Shown in pieces: positions 46,601-58,500 of a stretch of 64,000 bases of DNA (position 1 is the stretch's first letter; each line of letters begins with the position of its first letter). This stretch comes from Gautieria morchelliformis (lineage: Eukaryota > Basidiomycota > Agaricomycetes > Gomphales > Gomphaceae). The notes under the pieces were generated by a model. That model saw nothing but the letters and a program-made list of their open reading frames with translations. It was not told the DNA's origin and ran no database searches. A program made the translations under genes and the position numbers. Where the stretch lies: NCBI GenBank assembly GCA_015179125.1, contig WHVA01000427.1, forward strand, positions 1 to 64,000. Reading direction: 5' to 3'.

Positions 46601-48445
46601 CGTCGCCGGCACAGTAGCATTCTCGACTTCAGCAGCCAAGCGCTCACTGACCGACGCCATCTGAGCGGATATATCTTCATCGAGTGAACTCGTGTCCGCG
46701 GGTACAGTGGACGAGCTATCGCTCAAAGGACCAGACGTCACCGATGCGTTCTTCTTTTCGAGGTCCATATATTCGCTGTGCTTCGCCTGCGTCACCGGGA
46801 TGACCATAGGACGACCTCCCAGCTCATCCCCCAGATCGCGGATGGTAAGGTCCACCGCGCGTCGGAGCCTACTGAACGATGCCATTGCGCCTGGAAGAAA
46901 ACGCCTTTTGAATAGTTCCTTGTCCTGTTTCTCTACGCCTGACAGACTGGAGTGGGCAGTGATCAGGGCCTGGATAAGGCAAGATATCAGAGTGTACTAT
47001 GATTCATAATGGATGGAGTACCTGTTGTAGGCTCCGAGTTCTCGTTACAAAACACTGCAAAAATTCAATTAAGGACAGGGAATTAAAATTGGATGTTACC
47101 TGGTAATCCCCGAGAGAGAATCGCGAGTAGTTGATCTCAATGGTCGTTTCCTCGATTAACTGCTCCAAGCATTAATACATACGACGACGTGATGCCCGAG
47201 GATCCTACCTGTGTCAAATATCCGAAATCGGCCTGAGAAAGAAAACTCCATTATGAAATAATATGCCGAATCGTGCCAAGAATCTTACCCGTATAGTGCG
47301 ACTTAAGTGCTGGCGAGCGGCTTCCTCTTCTTCGCTGATATCGAGAGTGTACGCCTAAACGCCCAGCTCCGTTAAAATGGAAGGCTATTCAAGAGTTGAG
47401 GCTCACCTTCGCTAAAAGGTGTGCAAATGTTCCAATGTGTTCTAACGATACGACCTGAAATTCACGTGAGAAGACGGTGACTGCATGCTACACTAACACA
47501 TACCAGCGTCTGGCGCAACTCCCTTTCGGACGACTTGGGAAACACCAACCAGTTTACAGCCAAGACAATTACCCCGCCCCACCTATGCAGGAAGCTAGTG
47601 AAAACGCGATAATCAATGAAGGGAGAAAACATACAGATACGCTTCATAATATGCTTTTAAATATAGGGGGCTGAAAACGCCTCCAAGCAGATAGCTGCAA
47701 TAGCGTCAGTCGAGATGCGAAATGGGTGAATGAGAGACGGACGAAGTATAAATCTATAATTTATTACTCATTAGAATATATTAAATTGACAAGGAAATGA
47801 TTAGCGCACGCCATTGAACGACTGCAAGATAAACAAAAGGGAGAAACCGAACCATCTCTGACCGATGGCTTTCACAAGAGCCATCACTGAGACACAACGG
47901 CATTAGCAAAGCTATGATGGCAGGAAGGAGGGGCATGTTTACAGTAGATCATGACAGCAAATACAACACCCTGTGCAACGGGCCACGGATTCAGTTTTGC
48001 GAGGATAACAAAACCCACGCATCCCAGCGAGACACCAGAAAGACCAAGGACGACTGCCTATGCGGAAATTAATAATAAAGCCGACTCAAAAGATGGGAAG
48101 AAATCACTTGAAAGCATGCACCTGATAGAAAGGATCAGTGACAGAGCTGACTACGACGAATTGGGGACGGGCCTATAGATTTTCCTGGACTGGCTGCAAT
48201 GACAATAATCATCATGCTCGAATAAGCCAAGGGAAACTTGGACAGGCTGTCGAAGGGTTTCAGGAAAATAAGGACGAAAGCTAGGATGTATGCGAGTGTT
48301 CCTTGGGGGTTTAGAGTCAGCATAAGTTTGACAAGCAGCAGAGATATGTTGCACCTTTGCACACGGGAATGAAACGAGGCGAGGACACATAGTTGACGAC
48401 CGCTTTCAGGCTCCTGATCAACTTCTTCTCTAGATTCTTGACCAT
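43698..48445 (-). CDS. DUF2421 / ArAE-type multi-pass membrane transporter (Bre4-like)
   Basis: Large fungal membrane protein of the brefeldin A-sensitivity Bre4 / aromatic acid exporter class, of about 1,000 residues. ATG 48445 gives MVKNLEKKLIRSLKAVVNYV. The first helices read LAYILAFVLIFLKPFDSLSK, PLAYSSMMIIVIAASPGKSI, VVLGLSGVSLGCVGFVILAK and GQRWFGFSLLFILQ. Then VIVLAVNWLVFPKSSERELR, VVSLEHIGTFAHLLAKAYTL and a long cytoplasmic part (FSRLRRAVDLTIRDLGDELG, MLKLRREFDAFSATQHALLQ) follow. A second membrane block (PMSLFAAKTAVAASVFATLI, VVPYALIMQYVLAEKPAYFV, ALMIALAIAAIFQLFIFRNP) leads to the DUF2421 domain: FAAAEPQFTTPFKKDVILRI, LREARAALGSQPFENFILTN and RFSHTEEGKTAIGSREFMRY. It ends MEEASKDLYGELESRLL. 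It has more than fifteen introns. The substrate is unknown. Confidence 0.87.
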
Positions 48446-49250
48446 ATTGCCTGCTAGGCACGAAGCGACGGCGAGATGGATCCTAAAGTTGTCAGAACCT
48501 GGTCGTGGTGGAAGGTAGGCTGTGGACCCGCTAAAGCTTGATTTTGTGTTTCAGCTTAATCGACATCACGTGACACCCGTGGATTGGTTATTCATGCTGA
48601 CTCCGAAGGGACAATCAGGCACGATGTGCGATCACACGCTTTCCATATACGGGTGGAACGCCGGCTTCTTGAGTTCTGTAGCAGACATAAAATCACTGGA
48701 TGGGTCAATAATAAGATTTACCGTACTGTTGCAGTCTCATTCACAACCTCCACCCTGGCCCAAGTCTTGAGGTTAAACCTGGGGCAGACTTTATTTACAT
48801 GCGGCCCGTCGTCCTCCCTTCAAGTCTCGGTATTGCTTGGCGATCGCTTCCGGTAGTGTCATTGCCGCGGCTCGGCTGCTGCTCCACGCCGAGCCAAGCT
48901 ACCGTTTTGTGATGCTTCTTGCATCTGCTGATGGATTTACTTTCAAATCGTAACAAGTAATATTATAGGCCATTCGCAAGTAGTTGCATAATGGAGCCTC
49001 TCTTGAATTAGTTAATACCTGGGCAGACTCTCGAGCGATTTGCGTTTCTTGAGCTTTGTACGTCGTTTAGATGGTGAAGGCGAGGATGATGAGATGATGG
49101 TGCAGACTGAGGCGAGCGAGTATATGAGTCTAAGCGCATGTATATTATGTGACCTAGAGAGCAACAAGATCGACAAATAGTTCGCCTCAATAAAACAGTA
49201 TCTGTTACTTACCGCAGGCTGATTTTTGAAAAAGCACGAATGGCGAGGTA
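48446..49250. other. Intergenic upstream of transporter gene
   Basis: About 800 bp lie between the transporter start and the 3' end of the NAD(P)-binding gene. Frames at 48522-48856 (plus) and 49008-49250 (minus) have no motif. No structure was noticed. Confidence 0.45.
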
Positions 49251-50006
49251 TCAAGGCGCCGAGACCATAGGCTGCTTCTGGATCCACTCATTTTTGGACA
49301 GCTCTTCCGCGACAACGCCGCAAAAGCTCGTCGGGGAAGCCAGGCGGTCGTTCTATGATCCCCAATATACCCCGCGTTAAAGTTGTCCTTCTGCTTGTCC
49401 GTGAGCAGCGGCACTCTGCCGATCGTCCACATCACTTCTTTATCAGCCCGCACAGTCTCTCCGATGGCGACGACATCCTGTTATCTGTCAACTTCTTTGA
49501 CAATTCTCCACTTTTCAGCGGCACTGACTTTATAAGCGTTGTGAGCGAAAAGGGCGACGCCGTTGACTAGCACCCAAAACTGGAGGTCGAATTTATCATG
49601 TGGATCCTTCATGCTTGCAGTTCCAAGTAGAATGAGACGCTTGATTCCCATTTCCCGCATGACCTCGAGAAGTAGCGCGTATCCTTTGGCGATGGGCGTG
49701 CCTGCCGGGTGAAGTGGGCCTTTCTTTACACTGGGTCCGAGAGCAGAGACTACAGCATGGACCCCAGTAAGGGAACTCTTGAGAGCATCTCGTTCATTGA
49801 GCTCCCCTTTGACCACTGTAACAGATGGGTTCGAAGTGAGCCTGTCGGGAAGCTTTGAGGGTGTTCTGGCGTATATAACGACCGTATGAGAGTCGCGGAG
49901 CATGTATTCGATGAGTAGAAGTCCTGAGGTAGTGTTAGCATAATCTAACACATAATATCACTCACTTGCCTACTTCCCCAGTAGCTCCAAGAACAAGAAC
50001 GTGCAT
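49251..50006 (-). CDS. NAD(P)-binding (NmrA-like) oxidoreductase, frame slip near 3' end
   Basis: Atypical short-chain-dehydrogenase-like protein. MHVLVLGATGEVG carries the GxxGxxG dinucleotide loop. The first intron has a GC donor (ag|gcaagt) and continues LLLIEYMLRDSHTVVIYART. VTVVKGELNERDALKSSLTG, HAVVSALGPSVKKG and REMGIKRLILLGTASM are typical of the family. A 50-nt intron (gtcagtgcc..ataacag, about 49460-49509) joins HNAYK to DVVAIGETVRADKEVMWTIG. After LPRRAFAA the frame is lost by one base at about 49313-49315; the next frame gives the expected VAEELSKNEWIQKQPMVSAP to a stop at 49251. If the frame is not corrected, the protein runs to a stop at 49205 with an unrelated 25-residue end. 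The substrate is unknown. Confidence 0.78.
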
Positions 50007-50619
50007 GGCTGGCTTGGTAGATGAAGGAAAGAAGGTCGTTGCTGCGTGGTCATCGTGACACTGGCTGCAAGTCTAGTGTGACGGTGATTAGCGCCCCGTC
50101 GACCTGGAGCCCACCCTCGCCGCTAAAGGTAATTTCTAAAGCGCGGTCAAACAATGTATGACGCCATCATTTGACTTATATCCTTTAGTTCGGCGCAGCC
50201 TCTTTTGTTCGGCGCGAGCTCGGCAACATCCGCATTCACTCTCCGAGTCAAAATATTCTCCGTGCACTTACAATATTTCTACACGTCGACGCCACATCGG
50301 CTAGGCTGTGGAGCACCCGGAAACTATCTGGTTTACAGAAAAATTTACGGCCCCCTATATCAGTCCGCTCTCCATCGTAAGGCCAAGTCTACACCAAGCC
50401 GTCTGTCTATAATTTCAGATTAGGAAACGCCTAATTTACTTCAAGGGCGGGCGCTGGAGTTTACGAAGAATAAGTATTACTCGCCAATTCCCTCGAGAGG
50501 CTGTGTGCTTTCTAGGGCCACGTGTTTTCCGCGCTCTCTAGCGCAGTGCCAACTACACGACGCCCACACGCGTTTTCGTTCTCCTCGCAGTATCAAAGCG
50601 CAACGCGATCACTACGGCC
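50007..50619. promoter_or_regulatory. Divergent promoter, NAD(P)-binding gene / otubain
   Basis: A 613-bp interval lies between outward-facing starts. A plus frame at 50205-50423 lacks motifs. The interval includes gccacgtg near 50518 (an E-box-like core), which is weak evidence for a regulatory site. Confidence 0.4.
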
Positions 50620-52064
50620 ATGTCAGCGGAGCCTACTTCAGATCATCCCTCTAGGGAATCCATAACCCCTACTCCAGAACCTCGTCAGTCTTTAGCTCTT
50701 CTTGTCCCTCCAGCTCTCAATCATGCATTATCTACTCATCACGCCGCATTCGTCGCAATTTGTGGTCGATAATCCTATACGAAACGAATATCGCCGTCGC
50801 CGTCGCCGTCTCCATCTTGAACGTGCAGCCAGATTAGGTGTCACAGATTTGCCCGACCCAAACGCTCTCAGTGATGAGCTGTCCGCCGCAACGCTTGACA
50901 GCGGTGCGTGTGCGCGAGCTTGAGCTCATATTGTCTGATATTTGCACCAGACCTTCAGTCACTTACACCGGCCCAGCTGCATGAGCTCCAGCAAAACATG
51001 CTGGATGAGGCGTCAGAGGAAAGACCCTTGATCAGCCCATTGGCGTCCCTGGACGTATTACGACAAGAGTACGAAGGCGGTTCTACGTCGTTTGTAAAGA
51101 AGATCGATTGGCTGCAGAAAGAGAAAGGTTTTAAAGGCATTCGACGTACGCGAGGGGACGGAGATTGCTTTTATAGATGTCTGTTCCTTGCGGCAGTCGT
51201 TTATATGAAGGCTGACCTATCCTTCTTATAGCTCTGGCATTCTCTTACGTTGAAAGGATCATGCGAGCGCCGGATGTAGCATTGGCCGTTGCGACGTCGG
51301 TTTCCGTGCTGCAGTCTACCCTGCAGATGCTTCAGCTAGCAGGCTTTGAAGCCATGGTGTACGAGGGTGCGTATTGATCCGACCCGTCCCTATAGCCTCG
51401 GTCAACGCTGTAGCAGACTTCTATGAAATATTCGTTTCAATTATTCAACAGGTCATTACCCCGGACGCTTGTGATGGCAAGACTTTGAATACATCCATCC
51501 TGCTGGAAGCTTTCCAAGACCCTCAAAGTTTGTTTTATCTCGAGTCATGATTTACATACTCATATCTGCTTTGCACTTGTACAGCATCGAACTCGATTGT
51601 GGTCTTCCTTCGTCTATTGACATCGGCCCAAATACGAGCCGATCCCGAAAACTATGAGCCATTCTTATTCCACCAAGACACTTTTGAACCACTGCCTGTG
51701 CGCGAATTCTGCGAGACCTCTGTCGAATCCGTTGGCCGTGAAGCAGGTTAGCGGCGTCGTTGTCTTTGCGTATTAATGAACATCATGCGCCAATCTCACT
51801 ACAGATCATGTGCAAATATCCGCGCTTTCCCGAGCACTCCGTATCAATATCAAAGTAGCGTATCTCGATGGCCGGGGTGACGACAAAAAGGTAGACTTTG
51901 TGGAATTGAAGAATGTAGAAGACGGTTATAATGGAATGAACGAGGTTGTCTTATTGTATAGGTATGTAAATAACAAAAAAAGCATGTCACCTCGTGCGGC
52001 GAGACTGACATTCACTAGACCTGGCCACTATGATAGTTTGGAGTACCGGGAGTCGGATGATTAA
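50620..52064 (+). CDS. Otubain-type deubiquitinase (peptidase C65)
   Basis: Cysteine protease removing ubiquitin, of the OTUB1 class. The otubain core starts TPAQLHELQQNMLDEASEER PLISPLASLDVLRQEYEGGS, followed by FVKKIDWLQKEKGFKGIRR and TRGDGDCFYR with the catalytic Asp and Cys. Later exons read ALAFSYVERIMRAPDVALAV, VVFLRLLTSAQIRADPENYE, PLPVREFCETSVESVGREAD, HVQISALSRALRINIKVAYL and the His motif PGHYDSLEYRESDD at the end. The N-terminus is unsettled: ATG 50620 (MSAEPTSDHPSRESITPTPE) does not splice cleanly to the next exon (NPIRNEYRRRRRRLHLERAA), and ATG 50723 is an alternative. Several introns are about 50 nt. The neighbour MDE1 is unrelated in function. Confidence 0.9.
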
Positions 52065-52367
52065 CTGCCTTTTATTTTTCAGCTCAAAGTATCTCGATCT
52101 CGTATTAGAGGAGGTTGGTCAAATTTATGCTACCCGAGTGTTTCCCTCGCTTCCCAGACGCGATATGTCACATTGTGACGTCGATAGCGCGATCTATCTC
52201 ACTTCAGTACTCTCACCACCCATATCCACCTCATTCATGTAGACCGCGACATCATTTGTACAACAGTACTGGATGACGAGTAACTGTCGCCAGCTGTCAA
52301 ATGGCGTAATTTGATATCCTGAACGTATGGTCGGACTCTGAAAAAAATCCATCGTTTACTTTGAACC
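52065..52367. other. Intergenic between otubain and MDE1
   Basis: A 303-bp gap lies between two plus-strand genes. It includes the otubain 3' end and the MDE1 promoter. No other signal was seen. Confidence 0.4.
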
Positions 52368-53492
52368 ATGGCCCTTGCTGAGAGGATGTCTGCTGCTGAG
52401 AGGCTGTCTGCCATGCTTGGTGGTCCAGACAGTCTTGTAAAGTCAGCTGATCCCAACCATGTAAGCTAAACTTACTGACCTCCTAACGTTTGTATGCCAA
52501 CTGCATCATGTAGCCAGCGAACCTGATACCCGAACTATGTCGGAACTTCTATTCGTGTGTCTCGTTAATTACACTTTTCCTGTTGATGCAAATTTCCAAA
52601 TGTATACAGGCTTGGGTGGGTTACTGGGACTGGAGGTTGGTTTTTACTACTGTCATTTACCAGCAGCGTCTGTCTCGGAATTTTCTGACCCGTATTAGGC
52701 GGAATCTCCATCCGTCAAGGGTAGGCGATTGATGCTTTCGCCCCTTCAACCACGTTGAACCAGCTGGCTTTTCAGCGATAGAGTGTTCATAGCACCATCT
52801 GGTGTCCAAAAGGAGCGAATTCTTCCGGAACACATATTTGTTCTTCCCTTCCCCCAGCCGGAGCCGTCCCCACACACCGATCGCGTATTCCTCCGCAGAC
52901 CAAGCCAAAATCTGAAGGAGTCAGCGTGCACTCCATTATTCTGGAATGCATTTGACTTGCGGGAAGCGGGAAGCTGCATCCATACGCATTCTCAACATGC
53001 AGTGATGGCGACTTTGTTGTGGCCAGAAAGCGTGTTCACAATCTCACATCAAGAAATGATCAAAGGTGTCCGGGTCGGAGGAACAGGACGCGCGCTGTCG
53101 TATCTCGACACGCTGATCGTGCCCATTATTGAAAACACTCCGAATGAAGAGGACCTTAAGGACAGTATGGCGGATGTATGTGATGCTCGTTTTTGGTTAT
53201 GCATGCTAACAAGACACTCGTTAAGGCCATGAAAAAGCATCCTGATGCTGCAGCCATCCTGGTGCGTCCCAATTGATGCTCCCATGTATCTCTTGACTCT
53301 ATTTCCGCAGGTCCGCCGTCATGGCGTGTATGTCTGGGGTCTGGATTGGGAGAAAGCGAAAACGCAAGCGGAGGTGCGTGTCCAAGATTTTGGACGTGCA
53401 TGCATTGACGGACACTATCTTAGTGTCTGGATTATCTCTTTGAAATTGGCGTGAAGATGAAGACCGTTGGGTTGCCCACCGTCTTGAACTGA
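52368..53492 (+). CDS. MDE1: Methylthioribulose-1-phosphate dehydratase
   Basis: Methionine-salvage enzyme (class II aldolase fold, zinc-dependent), cytosolic. Exons read MALAERMSAAERLSAMLGGP from ATG 52368, then [49 protein letters not shown] and CTPLFWNAFDLREAGSCIHT, with HTHSQHAVMATLLWP giving the two zinc-binding His residues. EMIKGVRVGGTGRALSYLDT LIVPIIENTPNEEDL and AMKKHPDAAAILVRRHGVYV WG give the third His. It ends CLDYLFEIGVKMKTVGLPTV LN. Six short introns are needed. All catalytic and metal residues expected of the APIP/Mde1 family are present. The last intron (about 53374-53430) lies just before CLDYLFEIG. No other salvage gene is in the window. Confidence 0.96.
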
Positions 53493-53655
53493 GCTTAATG
53501 AGCCATAAATCATGCTTTCATGATCGCATTGTACTACCACTATTTCTTGAGCTGCTGGCGTTTGGTGACTGTAAGTTATGGATCATGAGTCAATTGAAGC
53601 CGTCGTCCCATAACCAGAGGCATAGCATTAGAGCTATATCTAGGGTATAGGGTGT

Positions 53656-55248
53656 CTACTCATTGCCATCATCAGGTTGTGTTGAGCCTGCTTGAGCCTG
53701 CCTAGCAAGCCGTTCCGCCCAGCGTTTTTTCCCCCTTCCCTGCCTCCAGCGCTCATTCACTACCTCCGCGTTATCTCCACGTTCCCGTGTCAGCAATGGT
53801 TTGTACTTTGCAGTACGAATGTATGATCCACCGCCAGCTGGCACGTTTAGAATCGTCTTCTGTTGTTGTAAGAGGGGAAGGTCGTTATCTGGTGATGACA
53901 ACGGAAGGGGCATGAATGGGATGGGATGATGATGGGAGGCTGCTCGTAAGAAGTGACTGTTGAGGGTTGCATGTATTCTCGATCGAGTATAGATGGAATA
54001 CAGTTGATGTCGCAAATTCATCGTTACTGGGCTTTCCTTGTGAGCCAACGGGATTGAACCAGGGATTGAAATTTCTGTATCTGTTTGCCAGCGTAGTTCC
54101 TCAGAAGGGTATCCGCAATCCCAGAGGACTAAAGGCAAGCCATCAGCTATCTGGTAGGAGGGCTTGCGATCCACAACGTGGTTTGGCTCGCTAGGTCGGA
54201 AAGGGGGTAGAGGATTACGTGGATCGACGTTTAGAAGCGAGGAGATGATGTGCGGTTCTTCAAGGCCAGATCCAACCAGAAACAAGATAGCCATGATACT
54301 TCGCACCTGGTTATATAAGAAGGCGTTCCCAACCAGATCAAGCACGTACATGGCACCTGCGTCCATGTCGGACTCATCAGGGCCTACCAAAGATATCTCT
54401 GCGCGGTGGACGGCTCTATGGTAATTCTCAATCTGCTTGCTACCATCGAGTGTGCATAGATTTCGGAAGTCGTGAGTGCCCATAAGTCGAACAGCGCCAT
54501 CACGCATGCGCGATATGTCGAGGTCCGGGGAAGCAGGAAAGAAGTACTTGTAATGCCTGAATTGGCAGGAGAACCTGGCAGAGAATGTCTCCGATATTGG
54601 AGACCAGCAGATGACACGTATAGTAGATGGGAGGACACGGTTAAGGACTTGAATGTACGATATTTCTGTCGCCGGGGAAGACATAAGGTCGTAACGTTGT
54701 ACACACGACGAAAAGGGTGGGTCCAAATCAGCCATCAGGGGGAGATCATCGTTACACTCTTCTGCAGGCGAGTCCGAAGACATGATGTTGGTTTGTGTTT
54801 TTGACTCATCCTCCGGTTCCTGGGGGCTAGAGACACCAAGGGCACTTCTGACCCAGAGAGAGATGACCTGTCCGGCAGCGCTGACCCCGCGATCAGTTCT
54901 GCCGCACCGCTCCCATTGACACCCTTCGAATCCCTTTTCAGGATCAATTAGACGTGTTCGAGCAAGGGCATCGAATAAGACGCCCTCAACTGTGGGCAAC
55001 GGGGTATAATCCTTTTGGAAAGCAAGGCCGTTGTATTCCGAACCTGAGTAGCAGAACTTCAGGGCTATTTTTCGTCGTGGATGGGATGAGAAGGAAAATA
55101 GCTCGGAATCAGTGTTCTTGCTCGACTGGGTCACCACCTTTGCACTATCTAGTTGATGCAAACGAGCTATGAGATCTTCTCGAGTCCAGTTATGGTAGGG
55201 TGACAACGTTCGGGAGTTTGCCATTACAGACATACGAGGAATTCGCAT
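53656..55248 (-). CDS. PUS3: tRNA pseudouridine synthase PUS3 / Deg1
   Basis: TruA-family enzyme forming pseudouridine 38/39 in the tRNA anticodon arm. It is a single 530-codon exon, unlike most neighbours. KIALKFCYSGSEYNGLAFQK starts the domain, GCQWERCGRTDRGVSAAGQV ISLWVRS carries the catalytic Asp (RTDRGV), and INYIQVLNRVLP-type text at about residue 200 (ISYIQVLNRVLPSTIRVICW) with FSARFSCQFRHYKYFFPASP follows. FLYNQVRSIMAILFLVGSGL is the conserved Leu/Arg helix. It ends LARQAQAGSTQPDDGNE. ATG 55248 (MRIPRMSVMANSRTLSPYHN) is the first; Met at codon 6 or 9 is also possible. The C-terminus is extended and basic (ERWRQGRGKKRWAERLARQ). It is divergent from the ERCC6L2-type gene, with 314 bp between starts. 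Confidence 0.95.
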   Translation of the reverse strand: MRIPRMSVMANSRTLSPYHNWTREDLIARLHQLDSAKVVTQSSKNTDSELFSFSSHPRRKIALKFCYSGSEYNGLAFQKDYTPLPTVEGVLFDALARTRLIDPEKGFEGCQWERCGRTDRGVSAAGQVISLWVRSALGVSSPQEPEDESKTQTNIMSSDSPAEECNDDLPLMADLDPPFSSCVQRYDLMSSPATEISYIQVLNRVLPSTIRVICWSPISETFSARFSCQFRHYKYFFPASPDLDISRMRDGAVRLMGTHDFRNLCTLDGSKQIENYHRAVHRAEISLVGPDESDMDAGAMYVLDLVGNAFLYNQVRSIMAILFLVGSGLEEPHIISSLLNVDPRNPLPPFRPSEPNHVVDRKPSYQIADGLPLVLWDCGYPSEELRWQTDTEISIPGSIPLAHKESPVTMNLRHQLYSIYTRSRIHATLNSHFLRAASHHHPIPFMPLPLSSPDNDLPLLQQQKTILNVPAGGGSYIRTAKYKPLLTRERGDNAEVVNERWRQGRGKKRWAERLARQAQAGSTQPDDGNE

Positions 55249-55562
55249 GCACGGTCTTCTCTAACGTTGGAGTTGGAAATGGATAGTGTATTGGAGATTC
55301 CAGTTGCAACTGGACGGTGTTGTATAAGTACCCGCATGGAGCAACCAAGTTTTAGTTTTTCAAGCTCACCAGTGTCACTTGAATGAAGCACGTGACCTGT
55401 GACGCACAATTGTCCTCACGTGATTCATTCGCTTACCACCGTGTCTGTTGGTCAAAACAATAAGAAATCAGCGTATTTCAACCTGGGATAGGACTTTGAA
55501 CTTTAAACATTTGAGTTTACGCCCGCAACCTCCAGATATCCCCGGGAAAGTCTATACGTTCA
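55249..55562. promoter_or_regulatory. Divergent promoter, PUS3 / ERCC6L2-type helicase
   Basis: This is 314 bp between the starts of a tRNA-modification gene and a DNA-repair helicase. Three cacgtga-type cores (cacgtgac near 55389, cacgtgat near 55417) resemble bHLH binding sites; this is seen by eye only. Confidence 0.45.
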
Positions 55563-58500
55563 ATGCCATCGACAACGCCGCCGACTAACCTCAAGACTAC
55601 AACAACTCCTGGAGAGACACTCAAAGGTATTTCCATTATATGAGTAATACCGACACTCATGCCGATCCAATTCAGCCCCATTCAAGAGAACAGCGTCATT
55701 CACAGGTTAGCTCCTATTTTTCCCATGCTAGCTCGTATTGACCAGCCCCTCTAACATCAGATTCCGAAGAGTCAGATCCGGATTTTATCAACGGAGCGCC
55801 ATACAAAGAGGAGCCAAAGGTGAAAAAGCGAAAGATTGCATCCAAGCATCTAAGTCTGTCTTGTGGTCAAATACCGTGTGATCGTCGTTGACCTTTCCTT
55901 TGCATACAGACAAGGTGCAGGTCGGCGCCTCGTCATTCTATTCTTTAGACAACCCTCTTAAGGAATTTCTTGGTTTGTGATTTACGGATGTCGAGCATTC
56001 GGATGATTGATCTTTCCTGAATAAGGCTCTGACCTGGATGTTAGTTCTGCTTCCGAACCTGAGAATGAAGGAGTAGATAATGCGGATGAAGAGGAGGAGG
56101 ACGAAGAAGAAGAAGAAGAAGAGGAGTATGACAGTGAGGTGTCAAGCTCGCCACTTCGGACACGCGGTACGGTCAAGTCGAGGCTCATTGCCCCATCCAA
56201 AGACCCTCCTGTGGCTGTGCCGAGTCACCGATCGCCTGAAAAGCCAGGAAGCACGCCAACTGTTCAGGAAGATGGTTCAGTGACAGGTATTGAAGCTTGT
56301 CGCCATTTCGAGTGGTGACTGACTGGCTACTGATTCCAGAGCCCGAGAGCGACGAAGAACCCCATATCAGACCGGGATTGATTCACAAACCTCCAGTATC
56401 TCCGACTTCTCGACCTAAGGTTCAACCTCTTGCCAGCGACGAATCAGAAACAGGTAGTATTGTTGCTTCGCAAGAGATATCACCCGCTAAACCTGGAAAC
56501 AGAGCCTGAAAGCGACGAGGAAGACTTGCCGTTTGGTAATGCTGTCAAGGCAGACTCCTGCTCCGTTGGTTTCCCGCGAAAGAGAGTCAATACACACTCG
56601 ACGACCGGTGAGACGACATTCTGTAGCACGTTCGTTAGCTGAATACCTCTTTCTTAGGTGATGATTCTGCCACGGAGCCTGATTCAGACGAGGGTCTGTT
56701 GTATGTGTCCCAGGAAGGTAGCGAGACTGCGAATCCAAATGCACCGCCATTGGTCTTAAAACAAGTTAAGGCCTTTAGTTTACTAAAGTATTACTATTGA
56801 CTCCTCTGCAGTCTCGCCGCCCACGCCCCTATTTCAAATCAATTGCTTCACAGCCACCCACAGGCCCACTTGTCCTGGATACTTCCCGTGGTGTACAAGT
56901 AAACTCTGCCATCAATCGGTGGCTTCGCGACTATCAAAGGGAGGGTGTACAATTTTTTTACGAGCGATACAAAGAAGGCAGAGGTGGAATACTTGGTGAT
57001 GACATGGGGCTCGGTAAGCTTTACGATCTGGACATCGTAGCATCCTGTTCTCAAGCTTGAATATTAGGGAAAACGATTCAAGTGATTGCATTTCTCTCTG
57101 CAATTATGAAGAAAACGGGTGACAATCGGGATCGAAATCGTCGCCTGGAGCATGTAAATAAGCTCCAGGACTCACCCGAATGGCATCATAGCAGGAAGCT
57201 CCCGCCGCCGAATGCAAAATGGCCCACGTGCTTGATTGTCGTGCCCGCAACGGTGGTGCATAATTGGGAAAGGGAGCTGGAGACATGGGGCTATTTCGAA
57301 GTTGGTATTTACGCCGGAACACCAAAACAGCGAGCTCCAGTGCTCAGAGATTTCGAACTGGGCAGGTTAGACATTGGTATGGGCCAGTTAACCAGTGCAA
57401 CACTTGGCGGCACTGATGTACTTGAGCAGTCATTACCTCCTTCGGGTTGGCACTCAAAGATATCGACTTGCTTGAGTCTAAAGCATGGTCCTGCATCTTT
57501 GTTGATGAGGCTCATAAAGTAAAAAATGCAGCCTCACAAACCAGGATAGCTTTCAGCCGTTTTGATTGCGTAGTTCGTTTTGGTCTCACGGTTCGGGGAT
57601 CCTGCATTATTTTCAACTATACTATCATCGTAGTGACATTGTTGGCTTCAGGGCACAGCTATTCAGAACAATTACACAGAATTCTGGAACATCCTTGACT
57701 GGTCCAGTCCAGGACGTTTAGGTACACTCTCCCAGTGGAACGCATGGGTTACCAAGCCTCTTACTACGGCCCAAGATAGTAAAGCTAATAATGATCAACT
57801 TGCGCAAGGCCGGGTATGACCTTGTCTCATAAATGGCGCCCTTTCTGATGGCACTTCAATGAAATAATCTAGATCGTCGCTGAGCGACTGGTAACCAGAT
57901 TATTGCCCCATTTCTTCAAACGAAGGTACCCTTCTGTATTCTTTCAGCATGCTCCATGTGACCTTACCATTGGAACCAGAACGAAGGACATCATTGCAGA
58001 CCAGTTGCCGAAAAAAATCGATCAAGTAGTGTTTTGCCCTCTAACCGAGATGCAAAAGCGAGTCTACAGAAATTTTATAAACACGCCACAAGTTCAAACC
58101 ATGCTGAAGAAAGATGACCCATGTGATTGCGGCTCAGGGAAACTGTACGTTAATTTGAACTTTGATTTCGAGGTGGGTAATCTTACGTCTTTGCTGAAAA
58201 CAACAAGGGGGAAAGATTGTCATTACAAACTATGGGACGACTCTTGGGTACTTAGCACCGTGACGGTCCTCATCAAGATTTCTAATCATCTAGCCTTGAT
58301 TCTTCCCGGTAGGTCCGATCTGGTAAAGATTCCTTGCCAACGACTGAAATTCACGCTTTCACCAGCACCCAGCGATAGTCCAGAACAGACCCAGCGACAT
58401 CGTGAGCAGACAAACATCATGTGGCCACCAGGGGATGGTCCTGCACCAAGCTATGGAGAGGCGGTTTTTGATTCTCGATTGTGTGGAAAGTGGAAGGTGC

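Noticed and set aside
49205-49250. Alternative in-frame end of the NAD(P)-binding protein
   Set aside because: The 25-residue ending has no family similarity, while the shifted frame gives the expected VAEELSKNEW end at 49251.
56080-56140. Gaa/gag trinucleotide run as a microsatellite
   Set aside because: It lies in a coding exon of the ERCC6L2-type gene as a Glu run; an acidic tract is normal in this protein region.
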